Positions 36,588 through 49,000 of a stretch of DNA of 64,000 nucleotides are shown one piece after another (positions within the stretch are counted from its first letter, which is position 1; each line of letters starts with the position of its first letter). The notes under the pieces are model-generated. The model was not told where the DNA came from. It ran no database searches and saw nothing but the letters and a program-made list of their open reading frames with translations. The translations under genes were made by a program, and so were the position numbers. This DNA is from Theobroma cacao (lineage: Eukaryota; Streptophyta; Magnoliopsida; Malvales; Malvaceae): NCBI RefSeq assembly GCF_000208745.1, contig NC_030858.1, positions 17,796,623 through 17,860,622 on the forward strand, read 5' to 3'.

Positions 36588-36989
36588 TTCATTCTCCTCA
36601 TAAGTTTACCTATGTTCTTTACATATATTAATTTATTATAGGAATTTTATTTTGTTCTTGATATTCTTGATTTGTGGTATATTTGTTGAAAAAAATTTCA
36701 TAACTTTGAGTTTATTATTTTTAGCAGTTAATGGGCTTTTGATAATAAATGGTTAAATATGGCTTGGTTGCTTAACTTTGAAGACTACGTTTAGACTACA
36801 CTATTGAAGTAAATAACTTTTCTTCTTGATTAATTGAATTTATTACTGATATTAATTTTAAGAATGAATTATTTTACTTATAATTTAGTGATCATTGAGT
36901 TAAGAGATATTGAGTATTGAAAATTTTTGCTAATTGTGCTTGGTTGGATTTGGTTTGTTTTGGTCAACTTTATTGCAAAGAATTTAGTC
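36588..36989 (+). other. Athila spacer continued, upstream of env-like ORF
   Basis: This is the continuation of 18121-18670 after the Tekay insertion. It is AT-rich and non-coding. It contains 'tttctattataggaatt'-like splice-acceptor words, but I see nothing decisive in it. Confidence 0.6.
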
Positions 36990-38044
36990 ATGGCCTCAGA
37001 GAGATCAATGACTGGTGCAAGCAACTCCTTTGATAGGACACGATTTGTGTCTCTTAAAGTTGTGACAAGGCCCACAAGTTCCTTTCTCAACAAGGTGCAA
37101 ATTTCGGAGAGAGGACTTGATGTGGCCTTAATTCGACATCTTGGCATTTAAGCCCAAATTAAAAAGAGACATTGGCAAAAATTCTGTACCAGTCCTAAAG
37201 CAGCTATTATTCCACTGGTAAGGGAATTTTATGCCAATTTACATGGACATATTAATGGGTTTGTGTTTAAGTGTGGAAACCAAGTGCCATTCTCAAGTCA
37301 AGCCATCAACGAATTTTATGAAGTGCCCCGATATTGAGAATAATGGTTATGGATAGTATTTAGCCAAACATCAAGATTGGGCTGAGATAATTTCTATGCT
37401 TTGTGAAGAAAGGGCCTAATGGAAAATTTCAAAAGATGAACCGATTTCCTTTAAAGGGAATGTTTTTAAACAAATTGCCAAAGTGTGGTGGTACTTCATG
37501 CCAACAAAGATGTTCCTTTGCCTTCATGTTAGTGATGTTACGAAAGACAGAGTTGTTTTTCTCTATGCTATTGTGACAGGAAGGTCCATCAACATTAGAC
37601 AAGTGATAAACCATGCCATCCTACACACTTCCAGCACAAAACGAGTTAGTCTATGGTTCTTGTCCTTGATCACTATCACGTGCAAAAGAGCTGGTGTCCA
37701 ATGGGATTCTAATGAGGAGTTGTTGCACTCAAAAGTGCCAATTGATGTAGGACTGCTTTTTCATTACTTGCAACCTTCAACTAGTGGCAGCTCTTTATGT
37801 GCACCACGTCCTCAAGCTCCTCAACCTAGGCCTAGGACTTTAACATTGCCTCAAAGGATTGAATAGCTCGATCAACGGTTCACCCAACAGGCATTCTATC
37901 AAGTCTAGTGCAATCAACAAACCGAGTAGAGCCTATGGTAGCTTCATAGGCATGGGCATGGACATGGACTCTTTTCCCACCTTACCGGATCCTCTTGAGA
38001 ACATGGGCAATAATGAGGCAAATGAAGACGATGAGGAAAATTGA
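36990..38044 (+). pseudogene. Athila env-like ORF (plant transposon protein domain), broken
   Basis: The frame opens at 36990 (MASERSMTGASNSFDRTRFV) downstream of Athila pol, the usual place of the third Athila ORF. It contains PLVREFYANLHGHINGFV and INEFYEVPRY, then after frame changes WWYFMPTKMFLCLHVSDVTK and VVFLYAIVTGRSINIRQVI. These fit the putative plant transposon domain seen in Athila env-like products. A Pro-rich linker and acidic tail (NNEANEDDEEN) end it. Stops occur near 37149, 37336 and 37864, with frame changes between. No signal peptide or membrane segment is obvious in what remains, so an envelope role is only the historical label. Confidence 0.72.
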
Positions 38045-39402
38045 ATCATCCAACCACTAGGGGAGTATTCTTTACCTTTCTTTTACTTTTTCTAACATTA
38101 AAGACAATGTTTAGTTTTAATTTGAGGGGGTGAATTTATTTTTTTGGGAATGGATATTCTATGGGAACTTAGAATTTAATTTTATTTTCATGTTTATTTA
38201 AATTTTAAATTAATTAGGATAGTTTATCATTTACTTTTCATTATACTTGTTTGAAATTTTTAGGATTTAGAGTAATTAATGCCAAAATTTTCAATGATTT
38301 CCTTTTCCAGTGATCAGAAATTAATTGTCTTGTATCTTTAGCTCTTGGTAAATATGGGTAATGTTTGGTTCATGCTAAATTCTTTTGTTTAGTGTTATTG
38401 TTAGGATGTGATTTCCACATATATTAAGTATTATATTTTTTGCCCTGAATTATTATGCATATCTAGAGAAGGTTTATATTGATGTGAATTTTAGATTATG
38501 TTAAGAATTCTAGAATTTGCTTCATTTTCTCTCGAGGTGAAATCCTAGGCAATACTTAGTTAGGGAGATGATTTACGCCATTTTTGGACCATCTGAGCCT
38601 AACAAGCCAACCTTTTTATATTTTATCCCTAGCATACCCTTTGAGCCTTATTTTCCCTTTTCTTTGTTCAACAACATAATAATTGAGCCTAACCTTAAAA
38701 TAAAATTTCAAATTTTTCAACCTTCACTCCTAAGCATGTATATTGTTTTAGGAAATATATATTGAGCTAAAACAATAAGGTAGAAAAACTTGAAGTTGTT
38801 GAAAAAAAATCACCCCATTGCCTACAATACAAAGAAATAAGTTTGAGGGTGTAAAATTGTGATAAAAAGAAAAAGAAAAAGAAGAATAAAGTGTTGAACA
38901 AAAGAAAAGTTCAACGTGAAGAAAGCGTGTATGTGGAGAATGAAAAATAAAACTCTATATATAGCTTTTAGAATAATTATGTGCTTAAGGGGAACTAAGC
39001 AAACTATTATCCTTATTCCTACCTTGACCCTACTTATACATTACAAGCTTAATAAAAGACTTATCGATCCCTGACTTAGTATTAGTTTATATTAGTGGAG
39101 AGAGAGATGAAAACCAAACTTATGGAGTTCTAGTTCTAATTTCAAATTTTGCATAAGCATAAACTCATCTAGATCAGAGAATGTGCTTGCAATTGAATTG
39201 AAACATGAATTTGAATAATGTTTATATTTTCCCTTGAATTAGAGATTTAGAGATATACTTTTGAGGAAATTATGGAGATCATTGATTTGGTGCTACTTGC
39301 TCTAGTTAGTTTGTTTCTTTAGGTTGCTTTCATCATTTAAATTTCTTTCTCTTTTCTTTTGTGTTTTGTTTGAGGACTAGAAAAATATTAAGTTTGGGGG
39401 TG
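38045..39402 (+). other. Athila 3' non-coding region with two polypurine-like tracts
   Basis: It starts with the Athila-typical 'cattaaagacaatg' and 'aatttgagggggtg' (38095-38130). It ends with 'attaagtttgggggtg' at 39387-39402, directly before the LTR start. The rest is AT-rich with no credible coding sequence. Confidence 0.7.
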
Positions 39403-39590
39403 TGATAGCTATATTTTATAGAGTTATTTGGTCTTAAATTCTAAGAAATTGTGTTTAAGTTCTTGAGATTTAATTTAGATATTATGAGTTTTTAGCCATC
39501 TATTTTATTTAATTAAATAATATTGGGTTCAATTGTGTTAAGTTATTTTATGATGTTTTATTTTAAATTTTAAAAAAAATTAAAATGGAA
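39403..39590 (+). repeat. 5' portion of the Athila 3' LTR, truncated
   Basis: It begins TGATAGCTATATTTTATAG after the polypurine tract and aligns with the start of the Athila LTRs at 62435 (plus) and 51704 (minus), including the word 'tattgggttcaattgtgttaag'. Similarity stops near 39590, so about 1.1-1.6 kb of this LTR is missing. Confidence 0.8.
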
Positions 39591-39860
39591 GCTTGCATTT
39601 TAAGAGAAGCCAAGATGGTTTCTCAAGTCTGATTTAGATTGAAAACCAAAAGAGTAATAGCCCTGATGGGTGTCAAATCTGCAAGCTCACATTGAGCAAG
39701 AAAAAAAATCTGCAAGCTCCAATCAGGAAAGAACAGAAAGTGTAATGGGTATATTAGTGATTTAACGAAATTATTAACGACGTTTGCATTTTTCGGGTGG
39801 AATGCTCATTTTTAATATTAATAAATTTAAAGTGAATTAGGATTAAAACTTAAAGGAATA
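39591..39860 (+). other. unassigned AT-rich stretch
   Basis: No coding sequence, repeat or known element end is recognisable. It joins the truncated Athila LTR to the duplicated LRR locus. Confidence 0.5.
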
Positions 39861-41251
39861 AAGGTAATTTACCCAAAAAATAAATTTGTCATCAACTTCG
39901 GTCCTATGCTTTATGTGCAAACTATCATCCACTTTTTGAAATTTCTGGCAAATGCTGTGAATAAAAAAAACATTATAAAATGGAATATGAACAGAAAAAG
40001 GACTTTCTTGAAGCAATTTAGAATTAGTAAAAACACAAAAGCAAGTCAACAATTCTGGTTCTTTGCGTGATTCTCGGGTTTATGAACACGGAAAACTTTA
40101 ATATCACAATAGTGGAGATGAAGGAAATTCTGCTGATTAAGATGGTGCAATCACCACCATTATTGATATGACCTAAAGAAAGAGCAAGAGCGTTTCACAC
40201 GTTTCGGATTCAAGCCAAACTGAAAAGGTCAGGCAGAAGGTTTAGTGGGAAATTTCAAAATCTTGTACAATTATTATCTCCATTATCCTTTTCCACCAAG
40301 TGCTTGAGTTCTACTTTTACCTTCATCTCTCTTGGTACATTTCTTTAATATTCTAGTTTCACCTTCAAAATCTCCTTTCATTCTTTATCTAACATCGACA
40401 AATTTGCTTCCTTAAGTTTGAATGTATTTGAATTTGATACACCATAAACAAGTTAATTCTTTTCACAAAATAGAAAATAAGATTACCAAGGTACACAATT
40501 TTTATGGGACAGGGTTGGGGATGATTGGGATGTGAGATTAATGTGAAAATAAAAATAGATTGTATCCCATGATTAAGGGTTCAAGTAAGAAGACCAAGAA
40601 GACTTATCCATATTAATTTATGTGCTTCATCTCAAAGCAAATCTGCAGTATAGATATCTGTTGAAATTCATTACTTTTAACTTTTTGGTCTAAATATTCA
40701 AGTGTTAGAGTCCTCGATATCCCTAAATTCAGGATAGGAGTTTTGGGGTTACTTTATGTTATTTTTATTTCTATTATTATTATGGCATCAAGTAATAAAT
40801 TATATAATTTTCAAAAAAAATATATATATGTATATAAATCATTAGACGATGGAATTCGATGGGGAACTTCTACATTAATAATTATCAATTAAGTACAAAA
40901 AAATTAAATTTTACCTTAATCAAATGTATAAAATATTAAACCTCAAAATTGAATTTATTTTTCATTAAAATGTAAGTGAAGCAATAAAGTTCCATTTAGT
41001 TGATATTTTTACTGCTCGCCTTTTACTGTTTATCTTTTATTTTTATTCATTTTGTAGGTTTTACTTTCAACTTTGAATTTAATTTTTTTAAAAAAAAATT
41101 AAGTAGCAAAATTTCAAAACTTAGAAAAACATGCAATCTTTTTCACGCGTTATCAGGAGTTTCTCGATGTAATCTTTTCCTTATAAAATGTTCAAGAGTC
41201 TCCACCACCATCTCTATACACTCAAAATCTACCACTCCCCACCCTCATATT

Positions 41252-42181
41252 TAGGGGTGGCTCAATTATCTTAAAAGCCTAAAGCAAAATATTTAATTGA
41301 AGCTTTTTTTATTGAAATTAAGAAATAAAATTTTATTAAAATTTTATTATTCTAGCTTTTTGAGATGCAAAATTTCTAATTAAACTTTTATAATCAAGTT
41401 CTTCTAATATTTCTTTTTCAATTGACAATATAGCCAATCCATTTAACTTTTTTAAGACATCGTTGATCTTAAATAAAATTTTATTAATTTTAGTTTTGAA
41501 AAACATCTTTCTCTTGAAGCAACACTACTGGAATTGTTAACATTATTTTAAAAGTAATATATGCATTTAGAAAAAAATCGAATATTCTTATATGATTAAG
41601 TATATCGATTGGACTGTTATCTTTCATTTGTATAATTATTTTAAAAATTTTTGGTTTTAAAAATAAATATAAACCATCAATATTAGAATAGTTGTTATTT
41701 TTTAAGAAACATTCAAGATTAAGGCAACATTCTTTTAAACCATTATCGTCCAATGACTTCAACTTTTTACCATTAAATAGAAAACCAAAAATACTTTCAT
41801 ATATTTTAAATTGTTCAAAGTGAAAAAATGGCTTAATCTAATATATATTATAAGTAATCAATTCTAAATAAAGCTCACAGTTTTATGAAGATAATAACAT
41901 AACAAACTTTCTGTGTATTCTTTACAGGAAATTGAAGTTAAAGGAAAAACAAGCAAATGAGGAAAGAAGAATTGAAAAGTAGATATTATAAATTGAAAAA
42001 AAATTACTTTATATATAGGAAAAAGAATAGCTTGGAAATCATTAAATACATATTTTATTAATTATCCTAATTTTTATATATTTTTAATATAATTAATTAT
42101 ATTATTATAAAATTATAGGACCTCTCTAAATTTAGAGCCTAAAGCCTTTGTTTGGGTGGCTTGACCTAAAAGCCGACCTTA
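41252..42181 (-). mobile_element. hAT transposon remnant, 8-bp target duplication
   Basis: The ends are imperfect inverted repeats (TAGGGGTGGCT and, from the other side, TAAGGTCGGCT; 8 of 11 match). The flanks CTCATATT (41244-41251) and CTAATATC (42182-42189) match at 6 of 8. The paralogous flank at about 53413 has a single CTAATATC with no insert. Eight-base duplications are diagnostic of hAT elements. The interior is AT-rich and holds a piece of transposase. Confidence 0.88.
41336..41826 (-). pseudogene. hAT transposase C-terminal fragment (dimerisation region)
   Basis: The minus strand reads FEQFKIYESIFGFLFNGKKL into KSLDDNGLKECCLNLECFLK, then SPIDILNHIRIFDFFLNAYI and KIMLTIPVVLLQEKDVF. 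After a frame change it reads LNGLAILSIEKEILEELDY, ending at a stop at 41336-41338. This is the end of hAT transposases of the zinc finger MYM-like/TTF type with the C-terminal dimerisation region; family members read T(I/V)PV..A.AERSFS where this copy has EKDVFQ. The catalytic N-terminal two thirds is deleted, so it cannot act as a transposase. It lies antisense to the neighbouring LRR gene. Confidence 0.85.
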
Positions 42182-42425
42182 CTAATATCATCACCTCAAT
42201 AGTTCAAAAACTTTTTTTTCTAATCTAAATCCATGTTCTTCTAAGAGCTAGCATGGTTATTAGATTCATGCACATTTGATCCTCTTCATTTCAAAGTTGA
42301 AAGTTTATCTTTTGAGTAGTTCGGTATCCTAAACTTTGAAGCCAAGATTATTGGTCTTGTATTAATTATTTTTAGTCTCCAAGCTCAAGGCATCTTTTCC
42401 CTGCCAACAAAAATCTTATTGTGAA

Positions 42426-44568
42426 ATGTTAAATAAAAGAGCTAAAGCACATTCATTGTTGTCCATGTTCATGTTTTTATTCATACTAAATTTTAACTTG
42501 TCTCAGGGTGAAAGATTCGAGCTGCTTTTATCCTTCAAATCTTAAATCAATGATCCATCTGGCTTCCTCTTCAACTGGAATTCCTCTACCCCATTGTGTC
42601 TATGGCATGGAATCACTTGCAACAATTTTTCTAGGGTCAAGGTAATTGAGCTCATTGAGAAAAATATTTGTGGGACAATTTCATCCTCAATCTTTCATTT
42701 CAGAAAGATTGAGAGGATCAACCTTTCGAACAATGATCCTTGGTGAAATTCCTTGTGACTTGGTTTCTTTTATGTCATTATGACTGGAAATATTGAATCT
42801 TTGGAATAACTTTATTTCAAGAAAAATTTCAACACAAATTAGAGTTTGTTCGAATCTAAAAGAACTTAATCTTGGTGCCAATTATTTAGTGTGGAGAATT
42901 CCAAGCACCATATCAAATATCAGCAATTTGTAAATCTTGACTCTTGCTTATTACAAATTCATTGGCCAAATTCCATGTGCATTAAGCAAAATGAAAAGCT
43001 TAAAGTGGATTTACTTTGGCCATAACAACCTTTCTGGCAAAATTCCTCATGAAATTGTTCATTTAGTTTCTTTGAATCATCCTGATCTTGGCTGCCACAT
43101 TCTCAATGAAGAAATTTCATCTTGGTTTGGAAACCTCAACAATCGTCAACACCTCTTCCTTTTTAACAACAAGCTTGCAAGTTTACTTCCTAGATCCACT
43201 TTTTGCCACAAAAAACTTGTTGAACTTGATCTTTGTTATAATAATTTATTTGGTGAGATCCCAGAACTCATAAATGAGTTGAAAAGCTTGGAGACTTTTT
43301 CATTTTTTCAACAACCACTTTATCAATGAAATTCCAAATGCTCTAGCATCTTTGCCTCATCTTCAACAAGTTGATCTTTCATCAAACAACTTGACTGGAG
43401 AAATTACTTCTTTGATTTGCAATACAAGTTTTCTCAAAAGTTCTAGACTTAGCTTATAACAACTTAACTGGAATCATTCCACCATGTTTGAGAAACTTCA
43501 GCAAACATCTTTCAGTCTTAGATTTGTGCATGAATTGTTTTCATAGAACCATCGTTGAAACTTTTGGTGAGGATTGTGGTTGAGGAATGTCAACTTCAAT
43601 GGCAACAAATTGGAAGGCTCTTTACCACAATCCTTGGCCAATTGTAGAAACCTAGAAATGATGGATATCAGTAACAACAAGATAAATGGCACATTCCCTT
43701 ATTGGCTAAATACTCTATCCAAATTACAAGTCCTTGTTTTACGGTCAAACAAATTGTGTGGTGTTTTACAGAGTTCCAAGACCTTCATCTTTTTCCTAAG
43801 TTATGGATTCTTGACTTTTATAACAATGAATTCATTGGTCCTTTTTGCAAAGTTATAATAAAAAACATGAGGGCCATGATGAATCTTAATGAACAACAAA
43901 GTTCTTTGCAATATATGTATCAAAGATATTATCCTTATTATGTTGATTTGACAATCAAAGGAATTTACATTGAATTTCTTTATATCTCGACAACATTCAC
44001 AAGCATCGACCTTTCAAATAATAATATTAATAAAGAGATTCCAAGTGTTATTGGAAAGCTTAATTCATTTATAGGATCAACTCTTCTCATGATAGCCGTA
44101 ATGGTCATATTCCTACATTAATGGGAAATTTGACCAATTTTGAATGGTTAGACCTCTCTTTAAACAAGCTTACTGGGCAAATTCCTAATGAATTGAAAAA
44201 TATGACATTTCTTGCCTTTTTAAATCTTTCACATAACCAACTCATGGGACCAATTCCTCAAGGCAAACAGTTTAGTACATTTGAAAATGGCTCGTACGAA
44301 GAAAACATGGCATTATGTGGCTATCCATTGTCAAAATCTTAGAATAATGATGGGAGGGAACAATCATCTTCATCATTCTTGAAAGAGGCAAATGACTTAG
44401 AGACTAAGATCAATTTTGAATTGAAAGTTGTGTTGATGGGTTACAAATGCATACTAATATTTGGAGCCGTTGCTAGATATGTCACATTCAGAAATGGTGA
44501 GCCGAAATGGTATGACATTGTTTCAAGTGAAATATCATCGAAATGACAGAAGATGCTCATGGAACTAG
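42426..44568 (+). pseudogene. LRR receptor-like gene copy A, heavily damaged
   Basis: It is homologous along its length to copy B at 53659. The start at 42426 gives the same signal peptide (MLNKRAKAHSLLSMFMFLF type). A nonsense codon follows early (TCA to TAA near 42543). About 57 bp, most of one LRR, is missing near 42775 relative to B, and several frame changes occur before 44568. It keeps one LRR of exactly 72 bp (43003-43074, KWIYFGHNNLSGKIPHEIV) that copy B lacks. This repeat closely resembles an LRR of the Arabidopsis receptor kinase SKM1 as I recall it. The C-terminal half has the receptor-like-protein end (GPIPQGKQFSTFENGSYEEN, then a membrane segment). A 2-bp deletion near 44515 shifts the tail. 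It is clearly a pseudogene. Confidence 0.92.
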
Positions 44569-45617
44569 TCATTGTAGTTGACTTTGAAAGCTATTGTAAC
44601 TTGTGTTTCTTTGTGCTTAGTTCCAATTACTTTCAATCCATGGTCATGAATTCATGACTTTGGAAGTTATTATAACTTGTGTTTCTTTGTGCTTAACTCC
44701 AATTACTTTCAGTCCATGGTCATGAATTCATGTACATGTCTTTGGTTTTTGCTATAATTGAGAGTAATTGTTGTCATAAAATAACCATGTGTTTCATCAA
44801 CAAATACATGGCAATGAAGTGTGGTTGTTACCTTCGCTTAATGCATGACATCTCTTGCAATTTACTTTTGATTATTTATTCTTACGTGCATCAATACAAA
44901 AGAACCTCATTCTATTATATGGAAAATACAGCTACCATTGTCTCAATGTTAAACCATTATCTCTTAGAAAAAGATATTACGTTCACCAATTTGAAAAACT
45001 AAAAAGGTTACTTTTCAAAAACATTTATATAAAAAAGTACAGATCATTGAAGCAGATTATGGTTTCTCTTAGGCTTTTGATGTTATTTCGTTATAAAGTT
45101 TTTCTATTAGACTTCAACGTTTTTAGTAGAGTTTTCAAGCTGGAAATGCCTAGTTTTTGTCTTCCGCTCTATCTCTAATATGCTTTTCAATTTAAGTTTA
45201 AAATAAAAAAGTTTTGAGTTGGATAATCAAATAAGCTTTAACTTTGATGATCATTGACATATTAAGGTATCCAACAAGAATATTTAAAGGATACTTCATT
45301 TGAAAATGCTCTAAAATCTCATAAATACCACCACAAACTTCATAAGAAGAATTATTGAAATAACATTTGTTGTTATGTTTAAGTTAAATTTTACATAGTT
45401 AAGAAAATGATTTGACTAATTGGAAATAGACACAGCCTTTAGGGTTAATTGGAGAGCCATGCAAGTTATCACTTAGTGACTTGAGAAGGAAGCTTGGTTT
45501 TGCGAGACTAGGAACTATGGAAGAAGTAAGGGGGAAATATGAAGAAAAAAGAGATAACACATACATGCTCTATCTCACCCTTTTGTTTAGTTGTTTTTTA
45601 GATTCCTCTCCAAACTG
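44569..45617 (+). other. 3' flank of LRR copy A and unassigned DNA
   Basis: Up to about 45130 this matches the flank of copy B. It contains two near-identical 68-bp-spaced words ('gtaacttgtgtttctttgtgctta' at about 44590 and 44668), a small local duplication absent at copy B. From 45131 on nothing is recognised. Confidence 0.6.
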
Positions 45618-46037
45618 TAGAGAAATCTAGAGACACAGAATCTAAGATCCGTAAGGAGAAAGGATCTTAGTATTAAAGGAATCATTCATCCTATTCAAGA
45701 GGTCAATATATCCATTGATAAGATGAACATGCATCAAGAAGATATTCCAACATCTTAAAAGAACAACATATCTTCTGATAGGACAAACACACAACAAAAT
45801 GATATTCCAATCAAGTTACACTTAAAAGCAAGAAGGAAGTGTCAAATAGAGTCAAACACGTTTAGATTAGAAAAACCTTGTCCTTACCTTAATCTTAGAT
45901 AAGATAACTTGATAATGTTTTATCTTAGTAACAATTTATCCACACTTATACTTGTACTATAAATACATTGAAATTGAATGCAAATGAGCAAGCCTTTCTT
46001 TCATCTTCAATATTACTTTTGTTCATCTCTTTTCACA
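45618..46037 (+). repeat. probable 5' LTR of a TNT1-like copia element
   Basis: The end TTTTCACA at 46037 abuts a Met-tRNA primer site. A TATA box (TATAAATA, 45958-45965) sits about 80 bases upstream of the end, as in short copia LTRs. The start at 45618 (TGTAGAGAAATC) is a guess, because no second LTR is present for comparison. Confidence 0.6.
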
Positions 46038-46049
46038 TGGTATCAAATC
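46038..46049 (+). other. primer binding site of the plus-strand copia element
   Basis: TGGTATCAAATC resembles the copia Met-tRNA site TGGTATCAGAGC with changes near the end. It directly follows the LTR end. Confidence 0.75.
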
Positions 46050-46081
46050 CTTAAGCTCCATTGAGCATAGCTAAACAACCC

Positions 46082-49000
46082 ATGGCCTCACCAAACTCCA
46101 ATAACATAACATCGTCTCCTATAGTTTCTTCAAATCCCATGTTTCTTTACTCAAACCAATAAATACGATTAATTACCATTAATGCAGCTGTTCATCTTAT
46201 TATTAAGCTCACTCCTTCAATTTTCCTTCATGGAGAACCTAATTTAAATCCCTCTTTATTGGTTACAAATTGTTAGGATATGTGGATGGAACCTTCCCTT
46301 GTCCTCTTGCCATGGTACCTCAAGAGAGCAATAATTCTCTTACAAGTCCAATCCTACCTTTGATCATTGGACAAGACAAGATCAACTTCTTCTTCATGTC
46401 ATAATCTCCTTTGCTACTAAAAGTGTCGTCCCTTTTTTTACCTTAGTTGAAACCTCTTTTAATGCCAATAAAAAGATCAACAATCTATATGTAAATAAAT
46501 CAACGTCCAAGATGATGAACTTAAGAGAAAAACTCACCAAGCCTAAAGGAACAAGGTCAGTATCTGAGTATTTTTAAAATCTTAGAAGTGTTGCAAATGA
46601 ATTAGCTTTGGTAAATTCCCCTTCCCTTGTGAATGAAAAGGAGCTAGTTACCCATGCCTTGAATGGCATTGGTATTGACTTCAAGGAGATTGCTGCTAAT
46701 GCAAGGGCTCGAGAGTCTAATATTTCATTTCAAGAGTTGTTAGACAAATTCTCAGATTATGAAGAACTACTAAAGAAGCAAGACATTTTCTTAGAGTTAA
46801 ACATACATTTTGTTCATGTTGTCACTAAGTTAGTTATTGCATCCCCTCTTTTCAAGTCCAAATAGTCTCGTAATGGAAATTTCACTAGGTTTAATTTTGT
46901 ATCTTAGCCTTATAATACTGTTTCTAAGCATACCTTACAATCCACTTCTAAAGTTTTGTGTCAGTTTTGTGAAAAACCAAGTCATTCTACTAAGAACTGC
47001 TTCAAACTTAGGCCTCAACAACTTACTTCTCAAGCCAATCATGTCAACATTGAAAACACAACAAATTGGCTAGTGGATTCTGGTGCATCTCATCATGTCA
47101 CCAGCAAATTATAGAATTTGGACTTCTCTACAGAATATAATGGCCCTGGTTCATTATAAATTGGTGACGGAACTGGTCTGTCTATCTCCCATATTGGTTC
47201 AACCTTTTTTACACCCTTATCTCATTATTTTTTCTTTAAATACTGTTCTTTTTGTTCCACAAGCACCGTTCAATCTCATATCAGTATCAAAATTCATTGA
47301 TTCTAATCAAGTTTCCATTGAATTGTTTCCTTTTTTCTTGGTAAAAGATCTTCACACTAAGAAGCCACTTGCATGAGGCTTGAATAAGAATGGAGTTTAT
47401 TCATTTTAAGATAAGGAACCCTTCATCAAACCTTTTACCTTTGCTTTCCTAGGACTCAAAACTAACATCTCTACTTGGCATCTGAGGCTTGGACATCTTT
47501 CTTCCCAAGTCTTGAAATTTCTGCTTAAGTCTTTTTCTTTACCTTGTATTGCAACAAAGACACTTAGTACTTGCAATTCTTGTTGATATAATAAAATGTA
47601 TAAACTACCTTTTTTTACTTCTAGTTTAGTAAGCAAATGTCCTCTAGATATTATATGCACTAATGTTTGGGGACCTACATGCATTCCTCTTATTAATGGT
47701 TATATGTATTATGTTTCCTTTGTTGATCATTATTCAAGATACACATGGCTTTATCCTTTGAAATACAAATATGATGTTTACTCTTTATTCCCTAAATTCA
47801 AAGCCTTGTTAAAGAATTATTTCAAAACTTCAATTGTTACCATCTGCTCTGATTGTGGAGGTGAATTCTCAAAGTTGACATCATTTTTCAATTCTTTTGG
47901 CATTCAACACCTTCAAACACCACCACACACCCCCCAACACAATGCAATTGTTGAGAGAAGACATCGACGCATTATTGAAATAAGTCTCACTCTTCTTCAT
48001 CTAGTATCTCTACCATTATCTTATTGGTTTTATGGCTTCTCTACTTTTGTCTGTCTATTAAACAGGTTGTCATCTTTTGCACTTTAAGGTCAATGTCCAT
48101 ATCAAGTATTGTTTAATCAAGATGCAAACTATTCTAAACTCAAAGTTTTCAACTATCTATGTTATCCCTAACTTAAGCCATACAATGCACACAAATTACA
48201 AAGTTTAAACCATGTGTATTTCTTGGTTACTTTAAAAGTCAAAGTCCATATCTTTGTCTTGACCTTTCATCTAACAAGTTTTTATATCAAGACATGTTAT
48301 ATTTCATGAAACCCAATTTCCATTTGCTTATTTCTCCTCATCTAGCATACAGAATTTTGATAGTTCAAAGACAGCTTGGAATCCTACAATAGATTATTTT
48401 GACTATGATCCTGTTCCAACTACTTCTCCATCGTTTTCCAATTTTGACAATTTGCAAGTAGCTACTATGGGTGACAGATTCTTAATTCAAGATCAGGCAC
48501 AACCATCCTTTCCCTTAACTCCTTGTAATTCCATATCTACTACCTTAACCTTCATGGTAAATCCCTCTCAACAAACACATCCAATGGTTGCACGGTCTCA
48601 AAATAACATCCTTAAGTCTAAGCAGTTATATACTGTCACAAAGCATCCTTTTCTTGGACCTTTGGAACCTACTAGTGCTGCACAAGCCTTCAAATACCCT
48701 TTTTGGAAGCAAGCCATGTTTGAAGAATACAATGCCTTGGCTTGGTTGAAAATAACACATGGGATTTGGTACCACCTCCGTCCAATAGAACAACAATTGG
48801 ATGCAAGTGGGTTTTTAGACTCAAATGTAATCCAAATGGTTGTACATCTAGATATACGGCTAGATTTGTAGCCAAAGGGTTCTCACAATGACTAGGCCTT
48901 GACTTTAATGAAACATTTAGTCCTGTTGTGAAACCTACAACTATTAGAATTTTTCTTTGTCTAGCACTACATTAAAATTGGCCACTTCACCAAATGGATG

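Larger units (their letters stand above)
39861..45130 (+). repeat. duplicated segment, copy A (LRR locus with flanks)
   Basis: Upstream flank, gene and downstream flank are all homologous in order to 52165-56268. Landmarks include 'gtcatcaacttcggtcctat' against 52200, 'ttccaccaagtgcttgagttc' against 52595, and the post-gene words near 44850-45120 against 56000-56266. Copy A differs by a 930-bp hAT insert (41252-42181) and many small changes. Confidence 0.88.
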
